Positions 33,732-42,431 of a DNA stretch of 64,000 nt are shown piece after piece. The notes beneath the pieces were generated by a model. The model did not search any database. It was not told the origin of the DNA and saw nothing but the letters and a program-made list of their open reading frames with translations. The stretch spans positions 1 to 64,000 of the forward strand of contig DATBEZ010000093.1 of assembly GCA_036558745.1 (NCBI GenBank), given 5' to 3'. Within the stretch, counting starts at the first letter, position 1; every line of letters begins with the position of its first letter. The position numbers and the translations under genes were made by a program. Source of the stretch: JAMXLJ01 sp036558745 (GTDB lineage Bacteria; Actinomycetota; Acidimicrobiia; IMCC26256; JAMXLJ01).

Positions 33732-34595
33732 ATGACGCTCGGCGCCGACGACCTCGTGCTGTGCGCGGGCACGCTCCCGCGTGAGACTCCGTGGGGCGAA
33801 CGACTGGCGGCCGCGTCGCGCGCCGGTTTCTCGGCCATCTCGGTGTGGGGGCGCGACTACGCCGCGGCGCGGCGTGACGGCTTCGGCGACGCCGACCTGC
33901 GAGCGCAGCTCGATGATCACGGCCTCGCGGTCGCCGAGCTCGACCCGGCCTGGTGGTGGACGCCGGGTGAGGTCGACGTGGCGTCGCTCGTTGCGATCGA
34001 CACGATGGAGGTCTTCCGTTACGGCGAGGCGGAGATGTTCGCGATCGCCGACGCGCTCGGCGCGCGCTCCATCAACGCGGCGGACGTGCTCGGCGGCGAC
34101 TGGGGCGTCGACGACGCCGCCGAGGCGTTTGCCGCGCTGTGCGAGCGCGCCGCCGAACACGGCCTCCTCGTGCATCTCGAGTTCCTCCCGTGGTCGCGCA
34201 TCGCCGATCTCACGACCGCGTGGGAGGTCGTCCGTCGTGCCGATCGTCCGAACGGCGGGATCGCGCTCGACGCGTGGCACTGGTTCCGCAGCGACACATC
34301 GTCGGATCTGGTGACGTTGCGCTCGATTCCCGGGCCAAAGGTCTTCGGGGTGCAGCTCGACGACGCGCCGGCCGAGCCCGAGCCGAACCTCATGTCGGCC
34401 ACGCTGCACCAGCGTCTGCTGCCCGGCGAGGGTGCGATCGACCTCGCCGCGCTGACCCATGCGCTGCGCGAGATCGGCACCGCCGCGCCGATCGGGGTCG
34501 AGGTGTTCTCGGACGCCCTGCACGCGCTCGGGCCCGTCGAAGCTGCGCAGCGGGCCGCGGACGCGACGCGAGCCGTGCTGGGAAGGACGCGATGA
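33732..34595 (+). CDS. Sugar phosphate isomerase/epimerase-like TIM-barrel protein
   Basis: 287 residues of the xylose-isomerase-like TIM-barrel group (AP endonuclease 2 family). Metal-ligand candidates are Glu in LLVHLEFLPW, Asp/His in GIALDAWHW, and Glu in APIGVEVFSD. Such enzymes isomerise or epimerise sugars, inositols or hydroxypyruvate; the substrate is unclear. Its stop overlaps the start of an F420-type oxidoreductase (ATGA), so the two probably act in one pathway. Confidence 0.83.
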   Translation: MTLGADDLVLCAGTLPRETPWGERLAAASRAGFSAISVWGRDYAAARRDGFGDADLRAQLDDHGLAVAELDPAWWWTPGEVDVASLVAIDTMEVFRYGEAEMFAIADALGARSINAADVLGGDWGVDDAAEAFAALCERAAEHGLLVHLEFLPWSRIADLTTAWEVVRRADRPNGGIALDAWHWFRSDTSSDLVTLRSIPGPKVFGVQLDDAPAEPEPNLMSATLHQRLLPGEGAIDLAALTHALREIGTAAPIGVEVFSDALHALGPVEAAQRAADATRAVLGRTR

Positions 34596-35545
34596 CGCGA
34601 CCGTTCCGGTTCGCGGTGATCACGTCGAAGGCGCCCGACGCGGCCACATGGCGCGGACGGGCGCGCCGCGCCGAGGAGATCGGCTACTCGGCGCTGCTCA
34701 TGCCCGACCACTTCCAGGACCAGCTCGCGCCGCTCACCGCGTTGGCGACCGCGGCGGCCGTGACCGAGCGGCTCGCGGTCGGCACCCTCGTCTTCGACAA
34801 CGACTACCGGCACCCCGTCGTGCTCGCCAAGGAGCTGGCGACGCTCGACCTGCTCACCGGCGGGCGCGTCGAGGTGGGCGTCGGCGCCGGGTGGAAGCGC
34901 AGCGACTACGAAGACGCCGGCATCCCGTACGACCGGCCGGGCGTGCGCATCGACCGCATGGTGGAGGCGATCGAGGTGATGCGTGCGCTGTGGCGCTCGA
35001 CGGAACCCGTGCGCTACGACGGCGCGCACTACCGGATCGACGGTGCGGTTGGGACACCGCCGACGCATACGCCCGGAGGCCCGACACTCTGCATCGGCGG
35101 AGGCGGGCGGCGGATGCTGACGATCGCCGCGCGCATCGCCGACATCGTCGCGGTGAACGCGACGATGACCACCGGAGGACTCGACGCGTCGGTCGCCGCG
35201 ACCGCGAGCCCGCAGGCGTTCGACGAGAAGCTCGCATGGGTGCGTGAAGCGGCAGCCGCTGCCGGCCGCTCCGCCGACCTCGAGTTGCAGTGCCACTGCC
35301 CGTTCGTGCACGTGACGACCAGCGCCGACGAGCGTGATGCGACGCTTGCCGCGCTGGCACCGGCGTTCGCGTGCACGCCGGCCGACGCACGCGACATCCC
35401 CCTGACCCTCGTCGGGAGCACCGACGAGCTCGTCGAGACGCTGCTCCGCCGCAGGGACCGTTGGGGCTTCACCTACACCGTGGTTCCCGACGACGCCATG
35501 GACACGTTCGGGCCGGTCGTCGCACGCCTGGCCGGGTGCACGTGA
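34592..35545 (+). CDS. LLM-class F420-dependent oxidoreductase
   Basis: 317 residues of the luciferase-like monooxygenase superfamily, F420 branch: FAVITSKAPDAATWRGRARRAEEIGYSALLMPDH at the start, AVGTLVFDNDYRHPVVLAKELATLDLLTGGRVEVGVGAGW in the middle, and GGPTLCIGGGG later. These catalyse hydride transfer with reduced F420. The ATG overlaps the epimerase stop by four nt. Substrate unknown. Confidence 0.9.
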   Translation: MTRPFRFAVITSKAPDAATWRGRARRAEEIGYSALLMPDHFQDQLAPLTALATAAAVTERLAVGTLVFDNDYRHPVVLAKELATLDLLTGGRVEVGVGAGWKRSDYEDAGIPYDRPGVRIDRMVEAIEVMRALWRSTEPVRYDGAHYRIDGAVGTPPTHTPGGPTLCIGGGGRRMLTIAARIADIVAVNATMTTGGLDASVAATASPQAFDEKLAWVREAAAAAGRSADLELQCHCPFVHVTTSADERDATLAALAPAFACTPADARDIPLTLVGSTDELVETLLRRRDRWGFTYTVVPDDAMDTFGPVVARLAGCT

Positions 35546-35564
35546 CGAGCGACAGAGATCCCGC

Positions 35565-36146
35565 CTAACGAGGGGTCAGGCCGTCGAGGATCTCCGGTAC
35601 GAGCCAGGATGCGATCGTTTCGGGGTCGAAGTCGCCGCGCGCGGTGTGAACCATCGCGACGACTGCGACCGCGCCCATGAGCGCGAGCGTGGTGTTCGTC
35701 GGATCGGACACGACGATCGTGTCGGCCTCGCGTCCTTCGATCAGCAGATCGCGAACGGGCGCCATGAGGGTGTGTTCGATCTCCTGCATGAGCTGTCCAC
35801 CGGTGCCGGCGTCGATCATCGACTGCAGCAGTCGCGTGCACAGCTCCGGGTGCTCGGCCATCGTGTCGAGCATCGCTCGCAGCACCGCGGTGATTCGCTC
35901 GACGACGCTTCCGGGTCCGGCTGCCGCGGCTGAGACCGCGGCCGTCCCGCGCTGCAGCTTCTGCGCGAGGAGGAACGCGAACAGATCCTGCTTGCCCGCG
36001 AAGTAGTAGTAGAGCGTTGCTCGTGGAACTCCCGCGAGCGCGGCGAGATCGTCGATGCGCATCTCGGTCCCGGGCTTGAGGACCTCGTCGCTGACGGCCC
36101 ACAGGCGCTCCGCGAGCTCCGGCGGCGGGACCTTCACCTCGTGCAC
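35565..36146 (-). CDS. TetR-family transcriptional regulator
   Basis: 193 residues. The helix-turn-helix (MRIDDLAALAGVPRATLYYYFAGKQDLFAFL, about 29-59) is clear; the ligand domain follows. It is divergent from a DHA2-type MFS gene and the shared 112-bp promoter region holds a 33-bp-spaced direct repeat, so it likely represses the exporter. GTG start at 36146. Confidence 0.9.
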   Translation of the reverse strand: MHEVKVPPPELAERLWAVSDEVLKPGTEMRIDDLAALAGVPRATLYYYFAGKQDLFAFLLAQKLQRGTAAVSAAAAGPGSVVERITAVLRAMLDTMAEHPELCTRLLQSMIDAGTGGQLMQEIEHTLMAPVRDLLIEGREADTIVVSDPTNTTLALMGAVAVVAMVHTARGDFDPETIASWLVPEILDGLTPR

Positions 36147-36196
36147 GCTACTGGGCCGACTCTCTTCGTTCTGATTTCTCGTTCGAATGGGAATCT

Positions 36197-36243
36197 AGAC
36201 GTACGTCCAAGAGTTGTCCACCCCCGTTGAGACGCACGTCCAA
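36197..36243. promoter_or_regulatory. Direct repeat AGACGyACGTCCAA, likely TetR operators
   Basis: AGACGTACGTCCAA (36197-36210) and AGACGCACGTCCAA (36230-36243) lie 33 bp apart, about three helical turns. The first contains the 10-bp palindrome GACGTACGTC. The second ends 15 bp before the MFS start codon. Confidence 0.7.
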
Positions 36244-36258
36244 ACTCGGGGGGGACAC

Positions 36259-37836
36259 ATGATCCAGGCGAACGTCTCGGTCCGCCGCTGGTGGGTGTTG
36301 GCGGTCATGTCGGTCGGAACGATGATCGTGTTCCTCGACGACACCATCGTGAACACCGCGTTGCCGCGCATCTCCACGGAGCTGGGCGCGTCGACCGGCG
36401 GTCTGCAGTGGGTCGTCGATGCGTACGTCCTCGTGTTGGCCGGGTTGCTCCTGCTCTGCGGATCGCTGGGCGACCGTTACGGACGCAAGCGGGTCATGAC
36501 GGCGGGGCTGATCGTGTTCGCGGCCGCGTCCGCGGGCGCCGCGTCGTCGAACGGGCTCGGAGCGCTCATCGCCATGCGCTGTCTCCAGGGCCTCGGCGCC
36601 GCGCTCGTGCTTCCGGCAACGCTGTCGATCCTCACCAACGTGTTCCCGCGCGAGGAACGGGCGCGAGCGATCGCGGTGTGGACCGCGGTCGGTGGGATCG
36701 CCGTCGGCCTCGGACCGGTCGTCGGCGGAGCGCTCATCGACGCGTCCGGCTGGGCGTCGGTGTTCTGGCTGCAGGTGCCCGTCGCGCTCCTCGCGCTCGT
36801 CGGGATGGTCATCGTTCCCGAGTCGCGCGACGAGCGGCATGTGGGGCTCGACGTTCCCGGCGCGGTGCTCGGCACTCTCGGGCTCACCGCGCTCGTCTAC
36901 AGCATCATCCGCTTCGGCGAGACGAGCTTCACCGACGGGATCGCACTGGCCGGCCTTGCCGTGGCCGCCGCGCTCCTCGGGAGCTTCGCGATCGTCGAAC
37001 GCCGCACCTCGACACCGATGCTGCCGATGCGTTTCTTCCGCGAACGGGACTTCACCGGTGCGGTCCTCGTCATCGGCATGGCGTTGTTCGCGATGTTCGT
37101 GACGTTCTTCTTCCTCACCCAGCTCTTCCAGCTCGTCCAGCATCGCAGTGCGTTCGCGGCCGGCGTCCTGATCGTGCCCGCGTCGGTCGGGATCGTCGTC
37201 GGCTCCGGACTCGCGGGGCGCCTGATGCCCGTCCTCGGTCCGCGCCTGCTCGTGGTCGCGATGACCGCAGGCATGATCCTCGGACTCCTCCTGCTCACTC
37301 GGACCACCGTGTCGACGGGTGCGGTGCAGATCGACGGCGCCCTCGCGCTCTTCGGGCTCGGCGCCGGTCTCGGGCTCCCGGCCCTCACCGACACCGTCAT
37401 GGCTGCCGTGCCCGAACGCGAGGCCGGCATCGGGTCGGCCGTCAACGACGTCAGTCGCCAACTCGGCGGCGCGCTCGGTGTCGCGGTGATCGGCAGCGTG
37501 GTCAGCAGCGCGTACCGAAGCAACCTCCGCGCCCAGGGACCGCGCGACCTACCGTCGACCGTCGCTCACGAGTCGCAGCGAAGCATCGGCGTCGCGACGC
37601 AGGCGGCACGGCTGCTCCCGAGGCACACCGGAGCCGCCCTTCTGAACGCGGCGAACCATGCGTACGTGCACGCCATCACGCGGGGGTTCGTCGCGAGCAT
37701 CGTCGTCATGGTCGCTGCGCTCGCCGTCGCGGCAGTGCTCGTGCCACGACGGCCTCGTGCGGCACAGGCGACGACCGACGAGCCCGACGCCGGTCCCGCC
37801 GGAGTCGACGAGTCGCCGGTCATGGAACGCGCGTGA
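36259..37836 (+). CDS. DHA2-type MFS drug exporter (EmrB/QacA family)
   Basis: 525 residues with about fourteen hydrophobic segments. Segment 1 has FLDDTIVNTALPRIS (motif D1 of the DHA2 family), the loop GSLGDRYGRKRVMTAGL is motif A, and AVWTAVGGIAVGLGPVVGGALID is motif C of exporters. Proton-driven export of a toxic compound is the family role. It is controlled, by inference, by the divergent TetR gene. Confidence 0.92.
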   Translation: MIQANVSVRRWWVLAVMSVGTMIVFLDDTIVNTALPRISTELGASTGGLQWVVDAYVLVLAGLLLLCGSLGDRYGRKRVMTAGLIVFAAASAGAASSNGLGALIAMRCLQGLGAALVLPATLSILTNVFPREERARAIAVWTAVGGIAVGLGPVVGGALIDASGWASVFWLQVPVALLALVGMVIVPESRDERHVGLDVPGAVLGTLGLTALVYSIIRFGETSFTDGIALAGLAVAAALLGSFAIVERRTSTPMLPMRFFRERDFTGAVLVIGMALFAMFVTFFFLTQLFQLVQHRSAFAAGVLIVPASVGIVVGSGLAGRLMPVLGPRLLVVAMTAGMILGLLLLTRTTVSTGAVQIDGALALFGLGAGLGLPALTDTVMAAVPEREAGIGSAVNDVSRQLGGALGVAVIGSVVSSAYRSNLRAQGPRDLPSTVAHESQRSIGVATQAARLLPRHTGAALLNAANHAYVHAITRGFVASIVVMVAALAVAAVLVPRRPRAAQATTDEPDAGPAGVDESPVMERA

Positions 37837-37842
37837 GGCAGG

Positions 37843-38415
37843 TCACGTGGCGAGGACGGTCGCCGCGAGCGCGATCCGATGGTCCTTCGACCACGGTGGT
37901 CCCAACGTCGCGCGTGGGCCGTGCAGGGCGTCGTGCGCTCGTGCACCGAGGATGCGAGCCGCCTCTGCCTCGACGTGACTGGCGTCGTACAGGTGGACGC
38001 CCCAGCCGCGCGTGCGCGCGAGCTCGGCCAGCACCTGGCAGTACATGACGGAGTCGGCGCGACTCTCGTACGGCGCGCGACGCAGCACGGCGATGTCGTC
38101 GGGAAAGTCCGCGGGCCACGCTCGGACCGACATGGAGACGATCGGTTCGGGTGACGCGGTCTGGAGCGCGTCCAGCGCCGCCGAGGTCGTGCGGACCACG
38201 GACGCTCGCACGTCGGCGACCAAGGTCGCGAGCGCGTCGTCGTCGAGGGCGTCGGCCGACCGGTGGAGGGCGTGCGCGCCGCCCTCGTGGTGGATCGGCG
38301 CGCTCGGCAGACCGGGCTCGATGAGCTCGATCCGCCGCCGGTCGACGACCTCGTGGTCAGGTGAGGCCGTGACGGCCACGGCCCACCCGTAGTGATGCGC
38401 GATGCCGAGACGCAC
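37843..38415 (-). CDS. Hypothetical protein
   Basis: 190 residues if translation begins at GTG 38415 (VRLGIAHHYGWAVAVTAS). The opening GIAHHYGWAVAV...HEVVDRRRIELI has alternating hydrophobic beta-strand character, and the middle SADALDDDALATLVADVRASV is helical. It resembles a pattern I associate with RNase-H-like folds, but I cannot assign a family. It is tandem with the upstream histidine kinase gene, 40 bp away across a hairpin, and ends 6 bp from the convergent MFS gene. Confidence 0.6.
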   Translation of the reverse strand: MRLGIAHHYGWAVAVTASPDHEVVDRRRIELIEPGLPSAPIHHEGGAHALHRSADALDDDALATLVADVRASVVRTTSAALDALQTASPEPIVSMSVRAWPADFPDDIAVLRRAPYESRADSVMYCQVLAELARTRGWGVHLYDASHVEAEAARILGARAHDALHGPRATLGPPWSKDHRIALAATVLAT

Positions 38416-38439
38416 GCCCCGGATTCTGCCCACGAGCGG

Positions 38440-38468
38440 AGAGCATGCAGTGCTCTCAAACCCGCCCG
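38440..38468 (+). repeat. Left copy of a ~30-bp direct repeat (hairpin plus TCAAACCCGCCCG)
   Basis: AGAGCATGCA, then GTGCTC, then TCAAACCCGCCCG (38456-38468). The 5' half lies in a hairpin GAGAGCA-TGCAG-TGCTCTC (38439-38457), and the 3' half is the end of the histidine kinase gene. A near copy in the same orientation is at 44798-44827. Confidence 0.65.
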
Positions 38469-39592
38469 AGGCTCTCGAGCGTCCTCTGTGCGGTGTGCGC
38501 CGGCGCGGCGGGGAGCTCCACGGTGACGCGGAGTCCCCCATCGGCCCGGGGGGCGAGGGTGAGGGTTCCGTCGTGCGCTCGGGCGATGCTCTCGACGATC
38601 GCGAGGCCGAGGCCGACCCCTGCATGGTCGCTGCGGATGCGCTCGGTGCCGCGACGAAACGGCTCGACCAGCGTGGAGACGAACTGTGGCGCGAGCTTCT
38701 CGCCGGTGTTCTCGACGGTGAGCACCACACGCTGGCGGTGAACGCGTGTCGTGACCCACACGCTGCCGTGTTCAGGCAGGTTGTGGACGATCGCGTTGTG
38801 CACGAGGTTCGTGCTCAACTGCAGCAGCAGCGCGTGTGAGCCGATCGTGGGGGTCATGTCGCCGGTGGTCTCGATCGTGACGCCATGCGTCTCTGCCAGC
38901 GGCAGGAGCGTTTCCGCGGCTTCCTCGGTGATGAGGGACAGGTCGACATGTTCTTGGGTGAAGGACCGCTGGTTGGCGCGGCTGAGCACGAGCAGTGCTT
39001 CTGTCAGGTCGATCGCCCGGGTGTTGACAGCGTGCAGGCGGTCGACGAGCTCACCGCTGTCGCGATCCGGATCGGTGCGAGCCACGTCGAGCAGTGTCTG
39101 CGTGATCGCAAGCGGGGTGCGCAGTTCGTGGGACGCGTTGGCTGCGAATCTCTGCTGTTCGACGACGTGTGCTTCGAGCCGCGCCAGCATGGTGTCGAAC
39201 GCGTCGGCGAGCTCGCGGAATTCGTCTCTGCGGCCCCCGATCCGGATCCGGTGCGAGAGCGATCCGTTCGCGGCGGCGCGTGTGGCGTCGGCGATGCGGA
39301 TCAACGGGGCGAGCATCCGGCCCGCGAGCAGCCACCCTCCCACGAGGCCGAACACCAGCAGGAACGCCAACACTGCAGCTGCCCTCGGAGCGAACACGTG
39401 CAGGAGGCTGGACCGGACGGGAAAGGGACCATGGAGGTGGGTGTCGGCGTTGACGAGGAACGCACGATCGGGGACGTAACGCAGGAGAAACGCCCACACG
39501 GCCGCGAGCAGCAGGGCACCGGCGAGCATGAGGAAGCCCGCGTAGCTGAGGGTCAGCTTCAGGCGAACGCTCAAACCGGGGGCTCTCTCCAC
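38456..39592 (-). CDS. Sensor histidine kinase with HAMP domain
   Basis: 378 residues: membrane segment (about 12-36), short external loop (about 37-65), second membrane segment (about 66-90), HAMP linker (RMLAPLIRIADATRA onward), H-box ASHELRTPLA with His155, and HATPase N and G boxes (NLVHNAIVHN, GVGLGLAIVESI). GTG 39592 follows GGAGG by five nt; GTG 39607, overlapping the regulator stop as GTGA, is the alternative. Partner of the OmpR-type regulator immediately upstream. The last codons (ESLGRV) lie in the direct repeat at 38440-38468. Confidence 0.92.
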   Translation of the reverse strand: MERAPGLSVRLKLTLSYAGFLMLAGALLLAAVWAFLLRYVPDRAFLVNADTHLHGPFPVRSSLLHVFAPRAAAVLAFLLVFGLVGGWLLAGRMLAPLIRIADATRAAANGSLSHRIRIGGRRDEFRELADAFDTMLARLEAHVVEQQRFAANASHELRTPLAITQTLLDVARTDPDRDSGELVDRLHAVNTRAIDLTEALLVLSRANQRSFTQEHVDLSLITEEAAETLLPLAETHGVTIETTGDMTPTIGSHALLLQLSTNLVHNAIVHNLPEHGSVWVTTRVHRQRVVLTVENTGEKLAPQFVSTLVEPFRRGTERIRSDHAGVGLGLAIVESIARAHDGTLTLAPRADGGLRVTVELPAAPAHTAQRTLESLGRV

Positions 39593-39603
39593 GGTCTCCT
39601 CCT

Positions 39604-40275
39604 TCACGCCCGCGCTCCTGGTTGGGTGCTGATGCAGTAGCCGACGCCGGCCACGGTGGCGATGATCCCCGGTTCGCCGAGCCGTTTGCGCAGCGCCGAG
39701 ACGGTGATGCGCACCGCGTTGGTGAACGGGTCTGCATGCTCGTCCCACGCCCGTTCCAGCAGCGCTTCGGCGCTGACGACACCGCCCTCGGCCGCGACGA
39801 GAACTTCGAGCACTGCGAACTGCTTCCGGGTCAGCGGGACGTAGCGGCCGTCGCGGTACACCTCGCGGCGGAACGGATCCAGCCGCAGACCTGCGATCTC
39901 GCGGACCGGTGGCCGGTGGTGCGCGCGCCTCCGGTCGAGCGCTCGCAGGCGGAGCACGAGCTCTCGGAGCTCGAACGGCTTCGTCAGGTAGTCGTCGGCG
40001 CCGAGCTCGAACCCGGAGGCCTTGTCGTCGAGCCGGTCGGCGGCGGTCACCATGAGGATCGGCATGCCGCTGCCGGAGGCGACGATGCGCGTGGCGATCT
40101 CGTCGCCCGAGGGCCCGGGGATGTCGCGGTCGAGGACGGCGATGTCGTAGGCGTTCACGCTCAACAGCTCGAGAGCGGTGTCACCGTCACCGGCGATGTC
40201 TGCCGCGATCGCTTCCAGGCGTAGGCCATCGCGGATGGCTTCTGCCATGTAGGGCTCGTCCTCGACGATCAACAC
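39604..40275 (-). CDS. OmpR/PhoB-type response regulator
   Basis: 223 residues: receiver domain with phospho-acceptor Asp49 (AVLDRDIPG), Thr in MVTA and Lys in YLTKPF, followed by a winged helix with VPLTRKQFAVLEVLV and a C-terminal ATVAGVGYCI hairpin. GTG start (40275) gives VLIVEDEPYM. The divergent promoter region contains 11-bp-spaced direct repeats fitting PhoB/OmpR binding. Confidence 0.93.
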   Translation of the reverse strand: MLIVEDEPYMAEAIRDGLRLEAIAADIAGDGDTALELLSVNAYDIAVLDRDIPGPSGDEIATRIVASGSGMPILMVTAADRLDDKASGFELGADDYLTKPFELRELVLRLRALDRRRAHHRPPVREIAGLRLDPFRREVYRDGRYVPLTRKQFAVLEVLVAAEGGVVSAEALLERAWDEHADPFTNAVRITVSALRKRLGEPGIIATVAGVGYCISTQPGARA

Positions 40276-40303
40276 ACGCGTGCTCCGATGCTAACGAGCG
40301 GGC

Positions 40304-40322
40304 GCATATCGCCGGCATATCG
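40304..40322. promoter_or_regulatory. 11-bp-spaced direct repeats GCATATCG, likely response regulator box
   Basis: GCATATCG at 40304-40311 and again at 40315-40322. The 11-bp period equals one DNA helical turn and is the usual spacing of PhoB/OmpR half-sites. It sits between the regulator gene and the divergent carboxypeptidase gene. Confidence 0.65.
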
Positions 40323-40368
40323 AAAACCACGTACGCGCGTGCAACACCACGCTGCCTTGACTGGCGGC

Positions 40369-41355
40369 ATGACCACGACGTTGCAGCCTCACGACGAAAC
40401 GAGGGCCGTGTACGGGCCGCGTCGCCGCTTGGTGCTCGGCGCCGTCCTCGCACTCCTCCCCGCCGCCACGGCGTTCGCGGCAGCCCGCCAGCTCCTCGAC
40501 GACAAGAACCGCACGTACCTGTCGACGGCCGGGTGGCCGCGGCGCGGACAGGGGGCGTACGTGCTCGGCAACGGCCAGCCGGCGGTGAGCCCGAACGAGC
40601 AGCCGGTCCCGATCGCCAGCGTCGCGAAGGTGATGACCGCCTATCTCGTGCTGAAGCACTACCCGCTGCACGCCGGCGACAGCGGCCCGCGATTCGTCGT
40701 CGATCGAAGCGATGTCGTCGATACCGAGACGAGGCGCCACGAGGATCAGTCGATCGTCGACGTCCGCGCCGGCGAGCAGCTCACCGAGCGGGACGCCCTC
40801 ATGGCGATCCTGTTGCCGTCCGCGAACAACATCGCGGCACTCGTCGCGCGACAGGTCGACGGCAGCGTCGCTTCCTTCGTCGCGGAGATGAACCACACCG
40901 CGCACGCGCTGGGGATGGCGCACACGACGTACACCGATCCCGGCGGCTATGACGCGGGCACGGTCTCGACCGCCGTCGATCAGCTGCGTCTGGCGCGACT
41001 GGTGGCCGAGGACGACACGCTGGCCGACATGATGGCCACCCGCAGCTACTCGCTCCCGGTTGCCGGAGTCGTGACCAACACCAACACCCTGCTCGGCCAG
41101 GACGGGTTCGTCGGCATGAAGACCGGTTCGGACGACGCAGCCGGCGGTTGCTTCATGTTCCGGTCCGAGCGGCACACCGCCAGCGGCAACGTCACGCTCA
41201 TCGGCGTGGTGCTCGGGCAGCAAGGACACGACCTGATCACCGCGGGCCTGTATGCCGCCAAGCAGTTGGTCGACCGCGTGGCACCGGACCCAGCGACGTC
41301 GCCGTCGCGGTCGGAAGTGAGCAACTCGTTCACGATCTCCATCCCGAGGGCGTAG
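40369..41355 (+). CDS. D-alanyl-D-alanine carboxypeptidase (DacA-type penicillin-binding protein)
   Basis: Trims the terminal D-Ala of peptidoglycan peptides outside the membrane. 328 residues: a membrane anchor or signal (about 21-40), the serine SxxK motif SVAK (Ser84, Lys87), SAN (151-153) and KTG (251-253). It lacks a family-type C-terminal beta domain; after ~300 the sequence is a Ser/Pro tail ending SNSFTISIPRA. The last codons and stop lie antisense to the conserved end of a decarboxylase-like gene, suggesting a 3' end altered by a junction. Probably regulated by the divergent OmpR-type regulator. Confidence 0.88.
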   Translation: MTTTLQPHDETRAVYGPRRRLVLGAVLALLPAATAFAAARQLLDDKNRTYLSTAGWPRRGQGAYVLGNGQPAVSPNEQPVPIASVAKVMTAYLVLKHYPLHAGDSGPRFVVDRSDVVDTETRRHEDQSIVDVRAGEQLTERDALMAILLPSANNIAALVARQVDGSVASFVAEMNHTAHALGMAHTTYTDPGGYDAGTVSTAVDQLRLARLVAEDDTLADMMATRSYSLPVAGVVTNTNTLLGQDGFVGMKTGSDDAAGGCFMFRSERHTASGNVTLIGVVLGQQGHDLITAGLYAAKQLVDRVAPDPATSPSRSEVSNSFTISIPRA

Positions 41356-41696
41356 CCGGGAGCGCCCGTGGTGATGAGCGCGGTCTCGGCGACGCCGACG
41401 AGGTCAGCGAGGCCGGCGCCGGCATGGAGCGCACCGCGAGCGTGCAGGCGGGCCGGTTCGCTCCGACCGAGTGCCAGGAGCCGACCGACGTGGACGAGCT
41501 GGCGCACCCGTCCTCCCAGCGCGTTCTCGTGCAAGACACGGTGTCTCAGCGTCGCGAGTGCCTCTTCGACGCGGAGGCGATCGAATGCCTCGGCGACGCG
41601 CAAGCGCTCGTCGACTCCGCGCGGTACCGCGCCGTAGGTGACGCGGTACCGCTCACGGATCGGGCCGGCATCTTGGGTGGTGCCACGCTCGGTCAT
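41046..41696 (-). CDS. Carboxymuconolactone decarboxylase-like protein with read-through C-terminus
   Basis: 216 residues. Residues 1-128 are a recognisable CMD/AhpD-like helical protein (RERYRVTYGAVPRGVDERL, RVRQLVHVGRLLALGR, LHARGALHAGAGLADLVGVAETAL). No CxxC motif is present, so a peroxidase role is unlikely. From about residue 129 the frame runs on for 88 codons antisense to the carboxypeptidase gene, without the usual stop. The tail looks non-native. The ATG overlaps the aldolase stop (ATGA), so both are one operon. Confidence 0.65.
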   Translation of the reverse strand: MTERGTTQDAGPIRERYRVTYGAVPRGVDERLRVAEAFDRLRVEEALATLRHRVLHENALGGRVRQLVHVGRLLALGRSEPARLHARGALHAGAGLADLVGVAETALITTGAPGYALGMEIVNELLTSDRDGDVAGSGATRSTNCLAAYRPAVIRSCPCCPSTTPMSVTLPLAVCRSDRNMKQPPAASSEPVFMPTNPSWPSRVLVLVTTPATGSE

Positions 41697-42358
41697 GACG
41701 CGGCGCGTGCCATCGACTCGCGCACAGCATCGAGCGCGCCGTCGGGGAACGGGACCGAACCACCGAGGAGCGCGGCCCCGAGCTCGGCTTCGGCGCTCTC
41801 CTCCACGGCGACGACAAGATCGGCGGTGCTCGCGGCGTCCGGCCCGAACGCGAGCAGGCCATGGTTCGCAAGCAGGACTGCAGACGTCCTCGGGTGTTCC
41901 CGGAGCACCTCGGCGACGCCGCGCACGGAAACGTCGGAGCCACGCGGCCCCCACGGCACGACCAGGATGTCTTCGTCCTGCCCGAAGCGCAGCAACGCCT
42001 CGGTGCGGCACGGCAGAGGCCGGTGAGCAACTGCGAACGCGGTCGCAGACGGTGAGTGCGTGTGCATGACCGCACCGACATCGGCGCGGGACTGGTAGAC
42101 GACGCCGTGCATCGCGACGATCTCGACACTGCTCGATGACAGTGCACCCCGGACGACATGTCCGTCTTGGCTCACGGTCACGAGCTGTTCGGCCCGCAGG
42201 TCTCGGATCAGGCCGGGCGTCAGCAGGAAGCGGTGAGGGTCGACTCGCACGCTCAGGTTGGCGTGCCCCGAGTGCGAGACGACCCCCGCTTCCCACAAGT
42301 GCCGCGCCGCTGCGACCACTTCGTCAGCGGCTTCGCCGACCTCGTGCGAATCTGCCAT
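41693..42358 (-). CDS. Class II aldolase/adducin family protein
   Basis: 221 residues. GVVSHSGHANLSVRV opens the fold, VMHTHSPSATAFA carries the HxH zinc ligands and LLANHGLLAFG the third histidine, as in fuculose-phosphate aldolase and related decarboxylases. The reaction type (aldol cleavage, dehydratase or decarboxylase) is unresolved. GAGGTGAGG precedes the ATG closely. Overlaps the CMD-like gene downstream; divergent from the linalool dehydratase-like gene. Confidence 0.87.
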   Translation of the reverse strand: MADSHEVGEAADEVVAAARHLWEAGVVSHSGHANLSVRVDPHRFLLTPGLIRDLRAEQLVTVSQDGHVVRGALSSSSVEIVAMHGVVYQSRADVGAVMHTHSPSATAFAVAHRPLPCRTEALLRFGQDEDILVVPWGPRGSDVSVRGVAEVLREHPRTSAVLLANHGLLAFGPDAASTADLVVAVEESAEAELGAALLGGSVPFPDGALDAVRESMARAAS

Positions 42359-42413
42359 GTCCTCACCTCGTGATCGTTCGGCCTCGGTTCAGGCCCGTCC
42401 GCCGATCCTCGAC

Positions 42414-42431
42414 CTTGAACCGCGGTTCAAG
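42414..42431. promoter_or_regulatory. 18-bp perfect palindrome, candidate operator
   Basis: CTTGAACCGCGGTTCAAG is its own reverse complement. A near half-site GGTTCAG lies 31 bp to its left. Placed for control of the aldolase/CMD operon or of the divergent gene by a TetR-type protein. Confidence 0.65.
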
